Shown: piece by piece, positions 51,721 through 59,569 of the stretch
How positions within the stretch are numbered: position 1 is the first letter of the stretch
How the letters are laid out: the number at the start of each line of letters is the position of its first letter
Origin: Elusimicrobia bacterium GWD2_63_28
GTDB lineage: Bacteria; Elusimicrobiota; Elusimicrobia; Elusimicrobiales; UBA9959
Direction: 5' to 3'
Assembly: GCA_001799895.1 (NCBI GenBank)
Contig: MGUI01000065.1
Span: 1 to 64,000, forward strand
DNA: 64,000 bases
Position numbers and translations under genes: made by a program
Notes under the pieces: generated by a model
Told to the model about the DNA's origin: nothing
What the model saw: the letters and a program-made list of their open reading frames with translations, nothing else
The model's database searches: none

Positions 51721-52407
51721 ATGGAAACTAAAACTTTCGAGATCTACGCGCCGGTGCGCAACACTATAAACAAGGCCCTGGGCGTGGTGGTAAAGATAAC
51801 GGGCGAGAACATCACGGTGCAGCCGCAGACCGGCGACCGCATGACCTTCCGCGCGCAGTACCTGGCCCCGGCCACGGAGGCCGAGGCCGCCGCCCTGCAG
51901 CCGCTGATAACCCGCCTGAAGCTCGACGAGGAAAACCGCGAGCGGGCCAAGGTCATCAAGACCGACCCCGCCCTGATCCGCGAAGAATTCGAGAAGTTCG
52001 TGAAGCACATAGCCGCGCGCTACCCGAAGTCGGCGGAAACTTTCCGGGACTTCTGGGCCGAACTGATGGCCGCCGCCGGCGACGCGCCGGGCCAGACCTG
52101 GGAGATGAAGCCCAACACCGCCAAGAACCCCGGGCCCGTCCTCAAGATCTACAACCACGCCACCCAGAAATGGGTTTACTGCCTGTCGCTCCTGGCGGGC
52201 TGGGGCCTGCGCATGGAGATAAAGAAGGAATTCCTGCCCCCGGGAATGGAAAATCTTTTCCCCATAGACCACGCCATGTTCGGCGCCGGCCGCGCGGTTG
52301 AGCTGGTCTACCGCGACTTCACCCCGGAGAAGCGCAAGCCCTACGCCGACTGCGTCCGGGAGATCTATGCCAAGGCCGTGCCGCCCCCCGCCCCGGAAAA
52401 CCCTTGA
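51721..52407 (+). CDS. Cytoplasmic protein of unknown function
   Basis: 228 residues, no signal peptide. N-terminal beta-rich part (KTFEIYAPVRNTINKALGVVVKITGENITVQPQTGDRMTFRAQYL), a helical middle with many charged residues, and PVLKIYNHATQKWVYCLSLLAGWGLRMEIKKEFLPPG. Not recognised. GGGA lies ten bases before the ATG. Confidence 0.65.
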   Translation: METKTFEIYAPVRNTINKALGVVVKITGENITVQPQTGDRMTFRAQYLAPATEAEAAALQPLITRLKLDEENRERAKVIKTDPALIREEFEKFVKHIAARYPKSAETFRDFWAELMAAAGDAPGQTWEMKPNTAKNPGPVLKIYNHATQKWVYCLSLLAGWGLRMEIKKEFLPPGMENLFPIDHAMFGAGRAVELVYRDFTPEKRKPYADCVREIYAKAVPPPAPENP

Positions 52408-52431
52408 CAAGTCAATCCCATGATGTAGACT
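52404..52431 (+). promoter_or_regulatory. Promoter of the caspase-like gene
   Basis: TTGACA (52404-52409), 16 bases, TAGACT (52426-52431), with TATACT five bases further on. The 5' leader before ATG 52451 has no ribosome-binding site. Confidence 0.6.
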
Positions 52432-52450
52432 ATACTAGCGTCTATATCTT

Positions 52451-53914
52451 ATGAAACCTCAGCGTGTCATCCCTGCAGTCCTTCTCCTGGCCCTGGCCGG
52501 GAGCTACGCTTTTGCCTCGGAGGGAGTGCCCTGGGGCCACAAAGACCACCTTACCCAGTTCAAATATTTAGCCGAGAGCGAAATCTATACCCAGGACACC
52601 TGGGCCGAACTGCTGCCCGATCTGCAGGATAAAGAACTGCGCGAGGCGGTAGAGCCGGCCCAACAGAGGCTGGAAGCCGTGCAGGCCTACTATGAAGCGG
52701 CCATGGCCGAATGGGACAGCGCCCAGCTGCGTGACTACGCCGCCCGGACCACCGAAGAAGACTTGAAGACCGTGCGCCTCTGGCTGGGCAATGCCAAAGC
52801 CGCCGCTTTCGCCAACAAGCTGGCGCTGGTCCGGGCCAAGCTGGAGAAAGCCAGCGAGGAAGGCCTGACCGACGCCGAAGCCGCCGCGCTGGCCCCCCAC
52901 CTGACCGATGAAGCCATCGCCGGCCTGCGCAGCATGAAGTACGCCGCGGCGCAGCAGGCCCAGGTCTCCGGAAGCTTCAAAAAACACGAGGTTCCGAAAG
53001 AGGTTGCCAACGCCGCTATAAAGAACGTCTCCGGGGCGCTCTCCGGGAATGTCAGCGCCAATATAGCCAAGGTCTTCGACGGCAATACCGCCACCGGCGA
53101 CGCCGGGGCCGTACGCCTGGGAGAAAAGTACGCGCTGCCCAAAGGAACCGTGCGCGGAGCGGTCGCGGGGGTTTCAGCCCAGCTCGGCAAACAGGTTTCC
53201 AATAGCGCGGCGTCCGCTTTGGGCGCCAACCAGCCCAGGGCCACCGTGGCGACCACGGTAAAGTCGGCGCCCCCCGCTGCCCTGGCCGGCGCCAACCCGC
53301 CGCAGGCCAAGTCCTCGGCCTGGACCTCCGACGCCTACGGCTTCACCGTAACCGCCAACGGCCGCACCCAGACCTACCGCGACCAGGCTCAGGCCGAAGC
53401 CGCCATCCGCGCCCTGCCCGACGGCTCGGTCTCCAAAATAGTCCTCTACGGCCACGGCTCACCCGGCATGCAGACGGTGGGCCCCGCCACCTACGATTCC
53501 GACTCCACGGCGGAGCTGCTCAGGGGAAAAATGGCCCGGGGCGGCGTCATACAGTTCTCCGGCTGCAATACAGCCTCCATCGGCGGCTCCACGCTTAACC
53601 CGGCGGTAGGGCTGTCCATGATAACCCGCCGGCTGCTCTACTTCAGCCTGCCCTACTTCCAGGACAGGGCCGACGGCGTGCCGGCGGCGCAGGCCAAAGA
53701 GCAATGGGATAAGGGCTGGAACGCTGATTTGGCCAGGGACACCAGCCGCGGCGTCAAAGGCGCCGTGGTCTGCGGCTACCGCACCTTCGGCCTGGTGCCG
53801 GGGCGCCTGCCGGGCCTCACCAGGCTGATGGGCAACCAGGAAGCCACCACCCCGGGCTATGTGGCCGGCAAGATAGCCTGCTACCAGGACGGCAGGGAGG
53901 TGGCCGCGCCATGA
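52451..53914 (+). CDS. Secreted protein with caspase-like (clan CD-type) C-terminal domain
   Basis: 487 residues. Signal peptide (cut near YAFAS, about 22). The N-terminal 160 residues are helical, the middle (about 165-290) is Ala/Ser-rich, and the C-terminal domain has a strand, VLYGHGSPG (His335), and then QFSGCNTAS (Cys372). The His-Gly and Cys pair after successive strands is the mark of caspase-fold peptidases and of DUF4347-like domains. Target unknown. Coupled to a small two-helix membrane protein by ATGA. Confidence 0.65.
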   Translation: MKPQRVIPAVLLLALAGSYAFASEGVPWGHKDHLTQFKYLAESEIYTQDTWAELLPDLQDKELREAVEPAQQRLEAVQAYYEAAMAEWDSAQLRDYAARTTEEDLKTVRLWLGNAKAAAFANKLALVRAKLEKASEEGLTDAEAAALAPHLTDEAIAGLRSMKYAAAQQAQVSGSFKKHEVPKEVANAAIKNVSGALSGNVSANIAKVFDGNTATGDAGAVRLGEKYALPKGTVRGAVAGVSAQLGKQVSNSAASALGANQPRATVATTVKSAPPAALAGANPPQAKSSAWTSDAYGFTVTANGRTQTYRDQAQAEAAIRALPDGSVSKIVLYGHGSPGMQTVGPATYDSDSTAELLRGKMARGGVIQFSGCNTASIGGSTLNPAVGLSMITRRLLYFSLPYFQDRADGVPAAQAKEQWDKGWNADLARDTSRGVKGAVVCGYRTFGLVPGRLPGLTRLMGNQEATTPGYVAGKIACYQDGREVAAP

Positions 53915-54144
53915 ACGATCTCAGCGCCATCCTCGAGATAATCCTGCTGCTGGGCATCCCTTTCGTGCCCATAGCGGTAGGCGTGCTGTTGCGCAGGAAA
54001 TTCGTCCCGGCCGCGGCGGGCGGCGAGCCTCTTACGACCGGTCAAAAGCTGGGGCGTTTGGCCGGCAACATACTGCTCTGGGGCGGCATAGCCGGAATTC
54101 TTTTTATGATCGTGGTGGTGCTTAACTTCAAAGGCGTAATTTAA
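53911..54144 (+). CDS. Small two-helix membrane protein
   Basis: 77 residues. Hydrophobic helices at about 7-27 and 51-72 with a basic turn (LRRK). It has no recognised family. Because its start overlaps the stop of the caspase-like gene, it may be a membrane partner or inhibitor (inference). Confidence 0.65.
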   Translation: MNDLSAILEIILLLGIPFVPIAVGVLLRRKFVPAAAGGEPLTTGQKLGRLAGNILLWGGIAGILFMIVVVLNFKGVI

Positions 54145-54160
54145 ACTTTCAGGACAATAA

Positions 54161-54186
54161 AAAAAGCGCGGACAGCCGCGCTTTTT
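54161..54186. terminator. Bidirectional terminator
   Basis: Stem GCGCGG/CCGCGC flanked by As and Ts, between the small membrane protein gene (+) and the SGNH gene (-). Confidence 0.8.
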
Positions 54187-54204
54187 CTATTTGCGCTACC
54201 GGCC

Positions 54205-54864
54205 TCAGCGGGCCGGCTTCTTTTTCAGGGCCGGGGCCAGCCAGTCGTAGACATGCTGCGCCCAGGCATTGGCTATGGGCGTGCCCTGCGGGGACCAGTA
54301 ATGGATGCCGTCGCCGCCGGTCTCGGGATACTTGGTGACCTTAGTGCTGTCGAAGACTTCGCATTTATCAGCCACGGCCTTGTAGGTCAGCTCGAGTATG
54401 CGCGGGATATCGTCGTGATTCTTGCGCGAGTCCGGCTTGGTCACCCAGAAACAGGCCGCGCCGGCGGCCTTTATGCGGCCAGCCAGTTCCGACATATCCT
54501 TTATGGCGAACTCGTCGGAAGGATTCCCGGCGTAATTGGCGCCCAGCTCCACTATAACGGTTTGAGGTTTAACCTTCGCGAGCAGTTCGGCGAATACGGG
54601 AGTGGGGCCCTTCTGTCCTTTCTGGGTTTCCCCCGCCAGGTCCCTGAAGAAATAGCCGCAGGGCGTGGGCTTGGCCGTGACCCACCACTGCGCGATAGAG
54701 CCGCAGGAAGCGTAAGTGGCCGTCTTATGCCCCGCCCCGCGCAGCAGCTCGTCCACCTTCCAGCCGAAGGGGCCCACGGAATGTGAGTCCCCGATAAAAA
54801 GCACCGTGCCGGCTGCGGCGGGCGCGGCCAGGAGCGCCAGGCAAAGAACCAGGAGCGCCCTCAT
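54205..54864 (-). CDS. Secreted SGNH/GDSL-type hydrolase
   Basis: 219 residues. Signal peptide (1-18), then the four SGNH blocks: FIGDSHS (Ser nucleophile), YASCGSIAQ (Gly), ELGANYAG (Asn), and DGIHYW (Asp, His). Such enzymes are esterases, often acting on acetylated sugars or lipids. It overlaps the M48 lipoprotein gene by ATGA. Confidence 0.82.
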   Translation of the reverse strand: MRALLVLCLALLAAPAAAGTVLFIGDSHSVGPFGWKVDELLRGAGHKTATYASCGSIAQWWVTAKPTPCGYFFRDLAGETQKGQKGPTPVFAELLAKVKPQTVIVELGANYAGNPSDEFAIKDMSELAGRIKAAGAACFWVTKPDSRKNHDDIPRILELTYKAVADKCEVFDSTKVTKYPETGGDGIHYWSPQGTPIANAWAQHVYDWLAPALKKKPAR

Positions 54865-55664
54865 TTTATCCCCTTAACGGCGGCGGCAAAGCCGGCCTGG
54901 TTGCGGGCGCCGCCCGGCTGGGCGGCCGAGGCTATCTGGCCCTCCAGCTTCTTGATGCGCTCTTTTGTGGGCGGGTGGGACTGGAAGAGCTTCTCCAGGT
55001 CGTTGGCCTTCTTGCCCCCCTCGAGCGCCTCCAGCTTGTGAAAGAAATCCACCGTGCCGCGCGCGTCGTAGCCGGCGGCCATGGCGTATTTGGCGCCCAG
55101 ATTGTCGGCCTGGAACTCATTGTCGCGGCCATAGCCCAGCAGCAGCATATTGGTCAGGTAGCCGGTATACTGCTGCAGGCCGGAAAGGTCCCGCTGCGTC
55201 ACCATGGAGGCGATATTGAGCACCGCCTGGTAGCCGTACTGCTTCTCCATGGATTTCATGCTGTGGCGGGCGGTCACGTGGCCTATCTCGTGGCCGATGA
55301 TGCCGGCCAGCTCGGCCTCGTCCGACATGGACTTCAGTATTCCCTTCGTCACGAAGATGTAGCCGCCGGGCGCGGCGAAGGCGTTCACCATGTCCGTGTC
55401 CAGGACGTAAAAAGTATAGGCTAACTGCCGCCGGTCGCAGACGGCGGCGAGCTTCTGCCCCACGCCGGCCACGTAAGCCTCCAGCGCGGGGTCATTGTAG
55501 CGGCCGTACTGTTTTATCACGGAATCGCGCGTATTGGCGCCCAGGCCCACCTCGTCCTTATCGGAGAACAGGCGCATCTCGCGCTTGCCGGTCACGGGGT
55601 TGGTGGCGCAGCCGGCCAGCAGCGCGCAGCACAGAGAAAGAAACAGGAATTTGGTTTTGGTCAT
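54861..55664 (-). CDS. M48 family metalloprotease, lipoprotein
   Basis: 267 residues from ATG 55664 (AAGGGAA upstream). Lipobox LAGC, then the M48 core: DMVNAFAAPGGYIFVTKGIL, zinc motif GHEIGHVTARHS, and the third ligand in NEFQADNLGAKYA. This resembles LoiP/YggG and BepA-type periplasmic proteases that check outer-membrane proteins. Co-transcribed with the SGNH hydrolase. Confidence 0.92.
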   Translation of the reverse strand: MTKTKFLFLSLCCALLAGCATNPVTGKREMRLFSDKDEVGLGANTRDSVIKQYGRYNDPALEAYVAGVGQKLAAVCDRRQLAYTFYVLDTDMVNAFAAPGGYIFVTKGILKSMSDEAELAGIIGHEIGHVTARHSMKSMEKQYGYQAVLNIASMVTQRDLSGLQQYTGYLTNMLLLGYGRDNEFQADNLGAKYAMAAGYDARGTVDFFHKLEALEGGKKANDLEKLFQSHPPTKERIKKLEGQIASAAQPGGARNQAGFAAAVKGIK

Positions 55665-55684
55665 AATAGTTCCCTTAATACATT

Positions 55685-57247
55685 CTATAATTCTGGCGGT
55701 ATAATTTTCATCTCCAGGATGCGGTCCACCTTGAAAACGCGGAGGGCGCCCTGCTTGAGGCAATGCGCCCGCAGCCCCACGAAAGAAGTTTTCGGGAACC
55801 GGCAGTCGCCCACGGAGAGCGGCTTCACCCTGCGGCAGCTCTTCTCGTCGGCCGCCTTCAGGTAGGTGATCTCCAGCAGGAGGCCTTCCGCTATGGCCTT
55901 CTCTATCATCTTTATCTTCCCGGTCGGCGGGAGCGGTTCCTCGCCGTCACCGGGCTGGGCGCCCGGGGCATAGTTCACTATGCGGCAGTCGGTCATCACG
56001 TCGGAGGGGCGCACCGCCCTGACCAGGGACAGCCCCTCCAGCGCCGTGCAGCGGGAGAGCGCCACGTAGGTCTGGCCGGTGGCGAAGGCCCGCCGGCCCA
56101 GGTCCAGGATCACCCGCTCGAAAGTCTTGCCCTGGCTCTTGTGTATGGTGACGCCCCAGGCCAGCTTCAGCGGGAACTGGGTAAAGGTGCCGGCGGTCTC
56201 GGCCTTGATCCTGCCGGCCGCGGGGTCGTAGGCGAAATGGAACAGCTGCCAGGCGTGGGGCTCCACCGGCTCCACGGAACCGTCGGCCAGCCGCACGTGG
56301 ATGACGTCGCCCTCGCCGGGCAGGCCCCTCATGATGTCCTGCACGGCGGCCATGGTGCCGTTCACCCAGCGGCCGTCGGGATCGTTGTTGAGCATCATCA
56401 CCTGCGCCCCGGCCTTGAGGTGCAGCTCGTCGTCGGCGGGATAAGAGTCGCGCGTGAACTCGCCGTCTATCTCCGCCTTGTAGACGTGCGAGCGGCCGTC
56501 TATGGCGCGCAGGCGCTCGTTGTTGATGCCGGCGGCGTCGGCGTTGGTGGTCAGCAGGCGCACCACCAGGCCGCGCCCGGCGCTCTCCACGTCCGCGCCC
56601 ACCCGGGAGTTCAGCCGCTCCAGCTGTGCCCGGGTCACCTTGTTGTTGCGGATGGCGTTGAGGATGTCTATAAAGCCCTGGTCCTTCTGGCGGTAGATCT
56701 TCTCCAGCTCCAGATATTCCAGCGAGGTATCCTTGAAGGCCCGGGCGTTGAAGAAATGGGGCCCCGGGTAATAAGAAGAGAACAACTCCCGCTCCGCGCT
56801 GGTCACCACCGGCGGCAGCTGGTAGAGGTCGCCGAAAAGCACCAGCTGCGCCCCGCCGAAGGGCTTGCCTGGGACGGGGCCGTTTATGCGCATGAAGCGG
56901 TCCACGCAGTCCAGCAGGTCCGCGCGCACCATGGAGGCCTCGTCTATCACTATCGAATCCAGCGCTTTATAAAGGTCCTCGTCTTTCTTGCGGGCCCGCT
57001 TCACCCTGTCGGGCGTGGTGCCGGGCTTGAAGCGGAAGAAGGAATGTATGGTCTCGCCGGCCACGTTGAGCGCGGCCACGCCGGTGGGGGCCAGCACCAC
57101 TATCTTCTTCGCGGTGTGGGCGCGAAAGTAGCGCAGCAGCGTGCTCTTGCCGGTGCCGGCCTTGCCGGTGACGAACAAATTGCGGGTGCCGTGCTGCAGC
57201 AGGTGCAGGGCTTTCGTGAACTGTTCGTTGAATTCTATTTCTTCCAT
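55685..57247 (-). CDS. Pif1-like helicase with C-terminal WYL domain
   Basis: 520 residues. Walker A VTGKAGTGKSTLL, Walker B SIVIDEASMV, motif III-like LVLFGDLYQLPPV and C-terminal SF1 motifs (LKLAWGVTIHKSQGKTF, TYVALSRCTALEGL), as in Pif1/RecD2 helicases. The last 70 residues (KIKMIEKAIAEGLLLEITYLKAADE, RRVKPLSVG, HCLKQGALRVFKVDRIL) match a WYL domain, a ligand- or DNA-end-sensing module. TAAAAT lies ten bases before ATG 57247, with little ribosome-binding site. Confidence 0.87.
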   Translation of the reverse strand: MEEIEFNEQFTKALHLLQHGTRNLFVTGKAGTGKSTLLRYFRAHTAKKIVVLAPTGVAALNVAGETIHSFFRFKPGTTPDRVKRARKKDEDLYKALDSIVIDEASMVRADLLDCVDRFMRINGPVPGKPFGGAQLVLFGDLYQLPPVVTSAERELFSSYYPGPHFFNARAFKDTSLEYLELEKIYRQKDQGFIDILNAIRNNKVTRAQLERLNSRVGADVESAGRGLVVRLLTTNADAAGINNERLRAIDGRSHVYKAEIDGEFTRDSYPADDELHLKAGAQVMMLNNDPDGRWVNGTMAAVQDIMRGLPGEGDVIHVRLADGSVEPVEPHAWQLFHFAYDPAAGRIKAETAGTFTQFPLKLAWGVTIHKSQGKTFERVILDLGRRAFATGQTYVALSRCTALEGLSLVRAVRPSDVMTDCRIVNYAPGAQPGDGEEPLPPTGKIKMIEKAIAEGLLLEITYLKAADEKSCRRVKPLSVGDCRFPKTSFVGLRAHCLKQGALRVFKVDRILEMKIIPPEL

Positions 57248-57303
57248 GTAAACTTCAATTTTACCATTTAAGCCCGAAGTCATTTTTCCTCCGGGCCGGG
57301 GGA

Positions 57304-57337
57304 TAAAAAGCCCCGGCCCCCGTTCGGGGGCCGGGAC
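57304..57337 (-). terminator. Terminator after the secreted protein gene at 57359
   Basis: Stem CCCGGCCCCC/GGGGGCCGGG with a four-base loop; on the minus strand it is followed by CTTTTTATCC. Confidence 0.85.
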
Positions 57338-57358
57338 TGGATCTTTACCGCGGGCCCT

Positions 57359-58135
57359 TTAGTCGAATTTCACGTCAGACAACCGGGCGGTGGCCGTCTC
57401 AAGCCTGGCCTTGTTCTTCAGGTCCCGGGCGTTCTTGAAAGGCGTGCCGATCTCCTCCAGCGCCCCGTCGCCCTGCACATAATAGATGGCCTTGGAGGAG
57501 ATATCCTTTACGGCGGTGTGGATGACCCACTTCAGCTGCACCTGCATGGAGGCCACGGGGTCCTCGTGCGTGCCCACGTTGGCCACGGTGGAATCCGGCA
57601 CTTCGGACACCAGGGTGACCTTGTAGCCCCAGGCGGTGGTGACGCTGATCGGCTCTATGGTAACGCCGGTCAGGAACTTGCCCTTGCCCTGGTAGTTGCC
57701 GCTGTGGGTGTAGTGCACCTGGTAGATAACCTTGACCACTTCCGAACCGAAACCGTTCTTGCTGGCGAAAGCGTACCGCTTGGTAGCGGGCCGGCTCCAG
57801 CCCTGCAGTTGAGACCAGTGGCTGGTGCCGAAAGGCACCGCGTTGGCGTAGTGGGTGTTGATGACCACCACGGGCTGGTTCTTCTCTATCAGCGTCCAGA
57901 TCTTATCCACTAAATTCACTATGGAGTCTATGGCGCTTATCACCTCTCCGACGGGCTTGACGGAGGGCGGCGGCAGCAGGCCCGCGGGAGGCGGCGTTAC
58001 ACCTTCCGTTATTTCTTCTATCGTCACGGTGTTCTCGTCCACGGAGAAATACCTGGGGTCGGTCGCGTCCTCGGCGGACGCGCGTCCGGCCAGCAGCGCC
58101 GCGGCGGCTATAGTAAGTGCCAGAAGTTTTTTCAT
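57359..58135 (-). CDS. Secreted protein, unknown
   Basis: 258 residues. ATG 58135 (GAGGAGG upstream) gives a signal peptide ending near ASAED. The mature part has a Pro-rich stretch (TPPPAGLLPPPSVKP), a helix, then beta-strands rich in His and Tyr (VVVINTHYANAVPFGTSHWSQLQGW, VIYQVHYTHSGNYQGKGKFLTGVTIEP). No family recognised. Confidence 0.65.
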   Translation of the reverse strand: MKKLLALTIAAAALLAGRASAEDATDPRYFSVDENTVTIEEITEGVTPPPAGLLPPPSVKPVGEVISAIDSIVNLVDKIWTLIEKNQPVVVINTHYANAVPFGTSHWSQLQGWSRPATKRYAFASKNGFGSEVVKVIYQVHYTHSGNYQGKGKFLTGVTIEPISVTTAWGYKVTLVSEVPDSTVANVGTHEDPVASMQVQLKWVIHTAVKDISSKAIYYVQGDGALEEIGTPFKNARDLKNKARLETATARLSDVKFD

Positions 58136-58330
58136 TGCCTGCCTCCTCGCCCGTGCTTTCAACTCCAAGTAGAGTATAGCCCCGCGGTAAAAAACCGTAA
58201 CCCCCATAGTGCCTACGCCGCAGAGACACTTAGACCTATATGCTCATAGGTCTTTGGGCCTAGGGCAATATAGGCCCTTTGGCCCTTGAGCAAAGTCAAT
58301 ACAGGCCTTACCATATACATAGCTTCAGTG
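58136..58330. other. Intergenic region with stacked palindromes
   Basis: No coding frame. It contains AGACCTAT/ATAGGTCT (58232-58253) and overlapping GGGCCTAGGGC and GGCCCTTTGGCCC units (58255-58286), the densest cluster of the repeat families in this window. Confidence 0.5.
58232..58253. repeat. AGACCTAT/ATAGGTCT palindrome
   Basis: Eight-base-pair inverted repeat with loop ATGCTC, directly followed by GGGCC repeats. Same family as 26517-26536 and 61762-61779. Confidence 0.6.
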
Positions 58331-58334
58331 TAAT

Positions 58335-58455
58335 CCCCGGGATTGGCCGGGGAGCATCCACCTCCGGACCTTAATCCGGATTCACCACTAAGCGGAGCGC
58401 AGGGCGCAGCCTGGCATTACTTCAAGGCGCCGGCGCAAAGTGGGAGGTGGATATG
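58335..58455 (+). promoter_or_regulatory. Structured leader that can hide the ribosome-binding site
   Basis: ATCCACCTCC (58356-58365) is perfectly complementary over ten bases to GGAGGTGGAT (58443-58452), which is the ribosome-binding site of the gene starting at 58453. A strong hairpin CCCCGG/CCGGGG (58335-58352) precedes it and CCGGA/TCCGG lies inside. The layout resembles a riboswitch or other translation-control RNA, but it matches no class that I recognise. Confidence 0.55.
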
Positions 58456-59436
58456 CACCGCGTGAAACTGAACTCTCCAGCACCCGCAGTCCTTAAAGCC
58501 GTATTCTCTTCTGTTTTTTTCCTGCTAGCCGTATTCCATTCCGCCCCCCCCGCGGCGGCCCAGGCTTTTGGCCAGCTGCTGGCCGCCGCCCCCAGGGTGG
58601 AAATACCCCTGGCCCTGCCCCCGGAAAACGCCACCGTGCTCACCGCCGGACCCGGGCTTAATATATACTTCCTTAATGTCGGCCAGGGCGACGCTATCTA
58701 CCTGGAACTGCCCGGCGGCAAGAACGCCCTGATAGACGGCGGCCCCTCCTCCTCGGCCACCGGCGCGCTGGCCAATTTCTTTAAGGCCAAGAACGTCACC
58801 GCCATAGACCACGTGGTGCTGACCCACCCCCACAGCGACCACTACAACGGCCTCAACTACGTGCTGGCCAGCATCAAGGTGGCGAATTTCTACGACACCC
58901 GCCTGGACAACAAGGGCGCCACTGGCGACGACAAGCTCCGCGCCAGGGTGGGCGAGCTCGGCATCGCCACCCATTACCCGGCCGCCGGCGAGAACCTGAA
59001 CTGGAGCGAGCCGGTGGAGGTCAAGGTCTTCAACGCCTGCGACAAGCCGATGGCCAGCAAGCAGAGTGAGACCGTCAACAACTGCTCCATCATGCTGAAG
59101 CTTTCCTACAACGGCTCCTCGGTGCTGTTCACCGGCGACGTGGAAGGCGAGCGGGAAGCCGAACTGGTGGCGGAGTACGGGAACGAGCTGAAGGCCGACG
59201 TGCTGAAGGTGGGGCACCACGGCAGCAAGTACTCCTCCACGGTCTCCTTCCTGGCTGCCGTGAAGCCGGCCAAGGCCTACATAGAGGTGGGCAAGAACAA
59301 TTACGGCCATCCCACGCAGGACGCGCTGGGCCGCCTGCTGAAAGCCGGCGCGCAGGTCTTCCGCACCGACCTCGACGACACGCTGGCCTACTCCGTGACC
59401 GGCGCCTACGAGACGGCGGAACTGGCCGCGCGATAA
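58453..59436 (+). CDS. Secreted ComEC-like metallo-beta-lactamase-fold hydrolase
   Basis: 327 residues. Signal peptide (cut near AAAQA, about 38). The hydrolase core follows the C-terminal domain of ComEC/Rec2: NVGQGDAIYLELPGGKNALIDGG, metal motif LTHPHSDHYNG, SSVLFTGDVE and DVLKVGHHGSKYSS, then GHPTQDAL. In ComEC this domain is thought to be a nuclease. As a free secreted protein it may degrade DNA or another phosphodiester outside the cell (inference). GGGAGGTGG lies before ATG 58453. Confidence 0.85.
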   Translation: MHRVKLNSPAPAVLKAVFSSVFFLLAVFHSAPPAAAQAFGQLLAAAPRVEIPLALPPENATVLTAGPGLNIYFLNVGQGDAIYLELPGGKNALIDGGPSSSATGALANFFKAKNVTAIDHVVLTHPHSDHYNGLNYVLASIKVANFYDTRLDNKGATGDDKLRARVGELGIATHYPAAGENLNWSEPVEVKVFNACDKPMASKQSETVNNCSIMLKLSYNGSSVLFTGDVEGEREAELVAEYGNELKADVLKVGHHGSKYSSTVSFLAAVKPAKAYIEVGKNNYGHPTQDALGRLLKAGAQVFRTDLDDTLAYSVTGAYETAELAAR

Positions 59437-59464
59437 CAGTTTATAACCCCCCTTCTCCATACAG

Positions 59465-59501
59465 ATAGCATAGCAGACGACCCCGACAAGGGCGTGTCGG
59501 G
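59465..59501. repeat. 37-bp intergenic repeat, copy 2
   Basis: Two mismatches from 51641-51677. Here it lies just after the ComEC-like gene and before a terminator. Confidence 0.85.
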
Positions 59502-59503
59502 AT

Positions 59504-59538
59504 AAAAAAAGCCGCCGGCTCCAGCCGGCGGTTTTTTT
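59504..59538. terminator. Bidirectional terminator
   Basis: Stem GCCGCCGGCT/AGCCGGCGGT region with seven As before and seven Ts after, between convergent genes. Confidence 0.88.
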
Positions 59539-59569
59539 GCGCCCAATCGTCTTCAGGAACTGCGCCTGA

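Noticed and set aside
55685..57247. Defence island around the helicase-WYL gene
   Set aside because: Neighbours are a protease, an esterase and a secreted protein; no nuclease, restriction or toxin genes are next to it.
55763..57271. Plus-strand frame opposite the helicase
   Set aside because: Shadow of the helicase gene; no motif, no ribosome-binding site.
58335..58455. Known c-di-GMP (GEMM) or cobalamin riboswitch
   Set aside because: Short pieces such as GCGCAAAG look similar, but conserved cores of these classes are missing.
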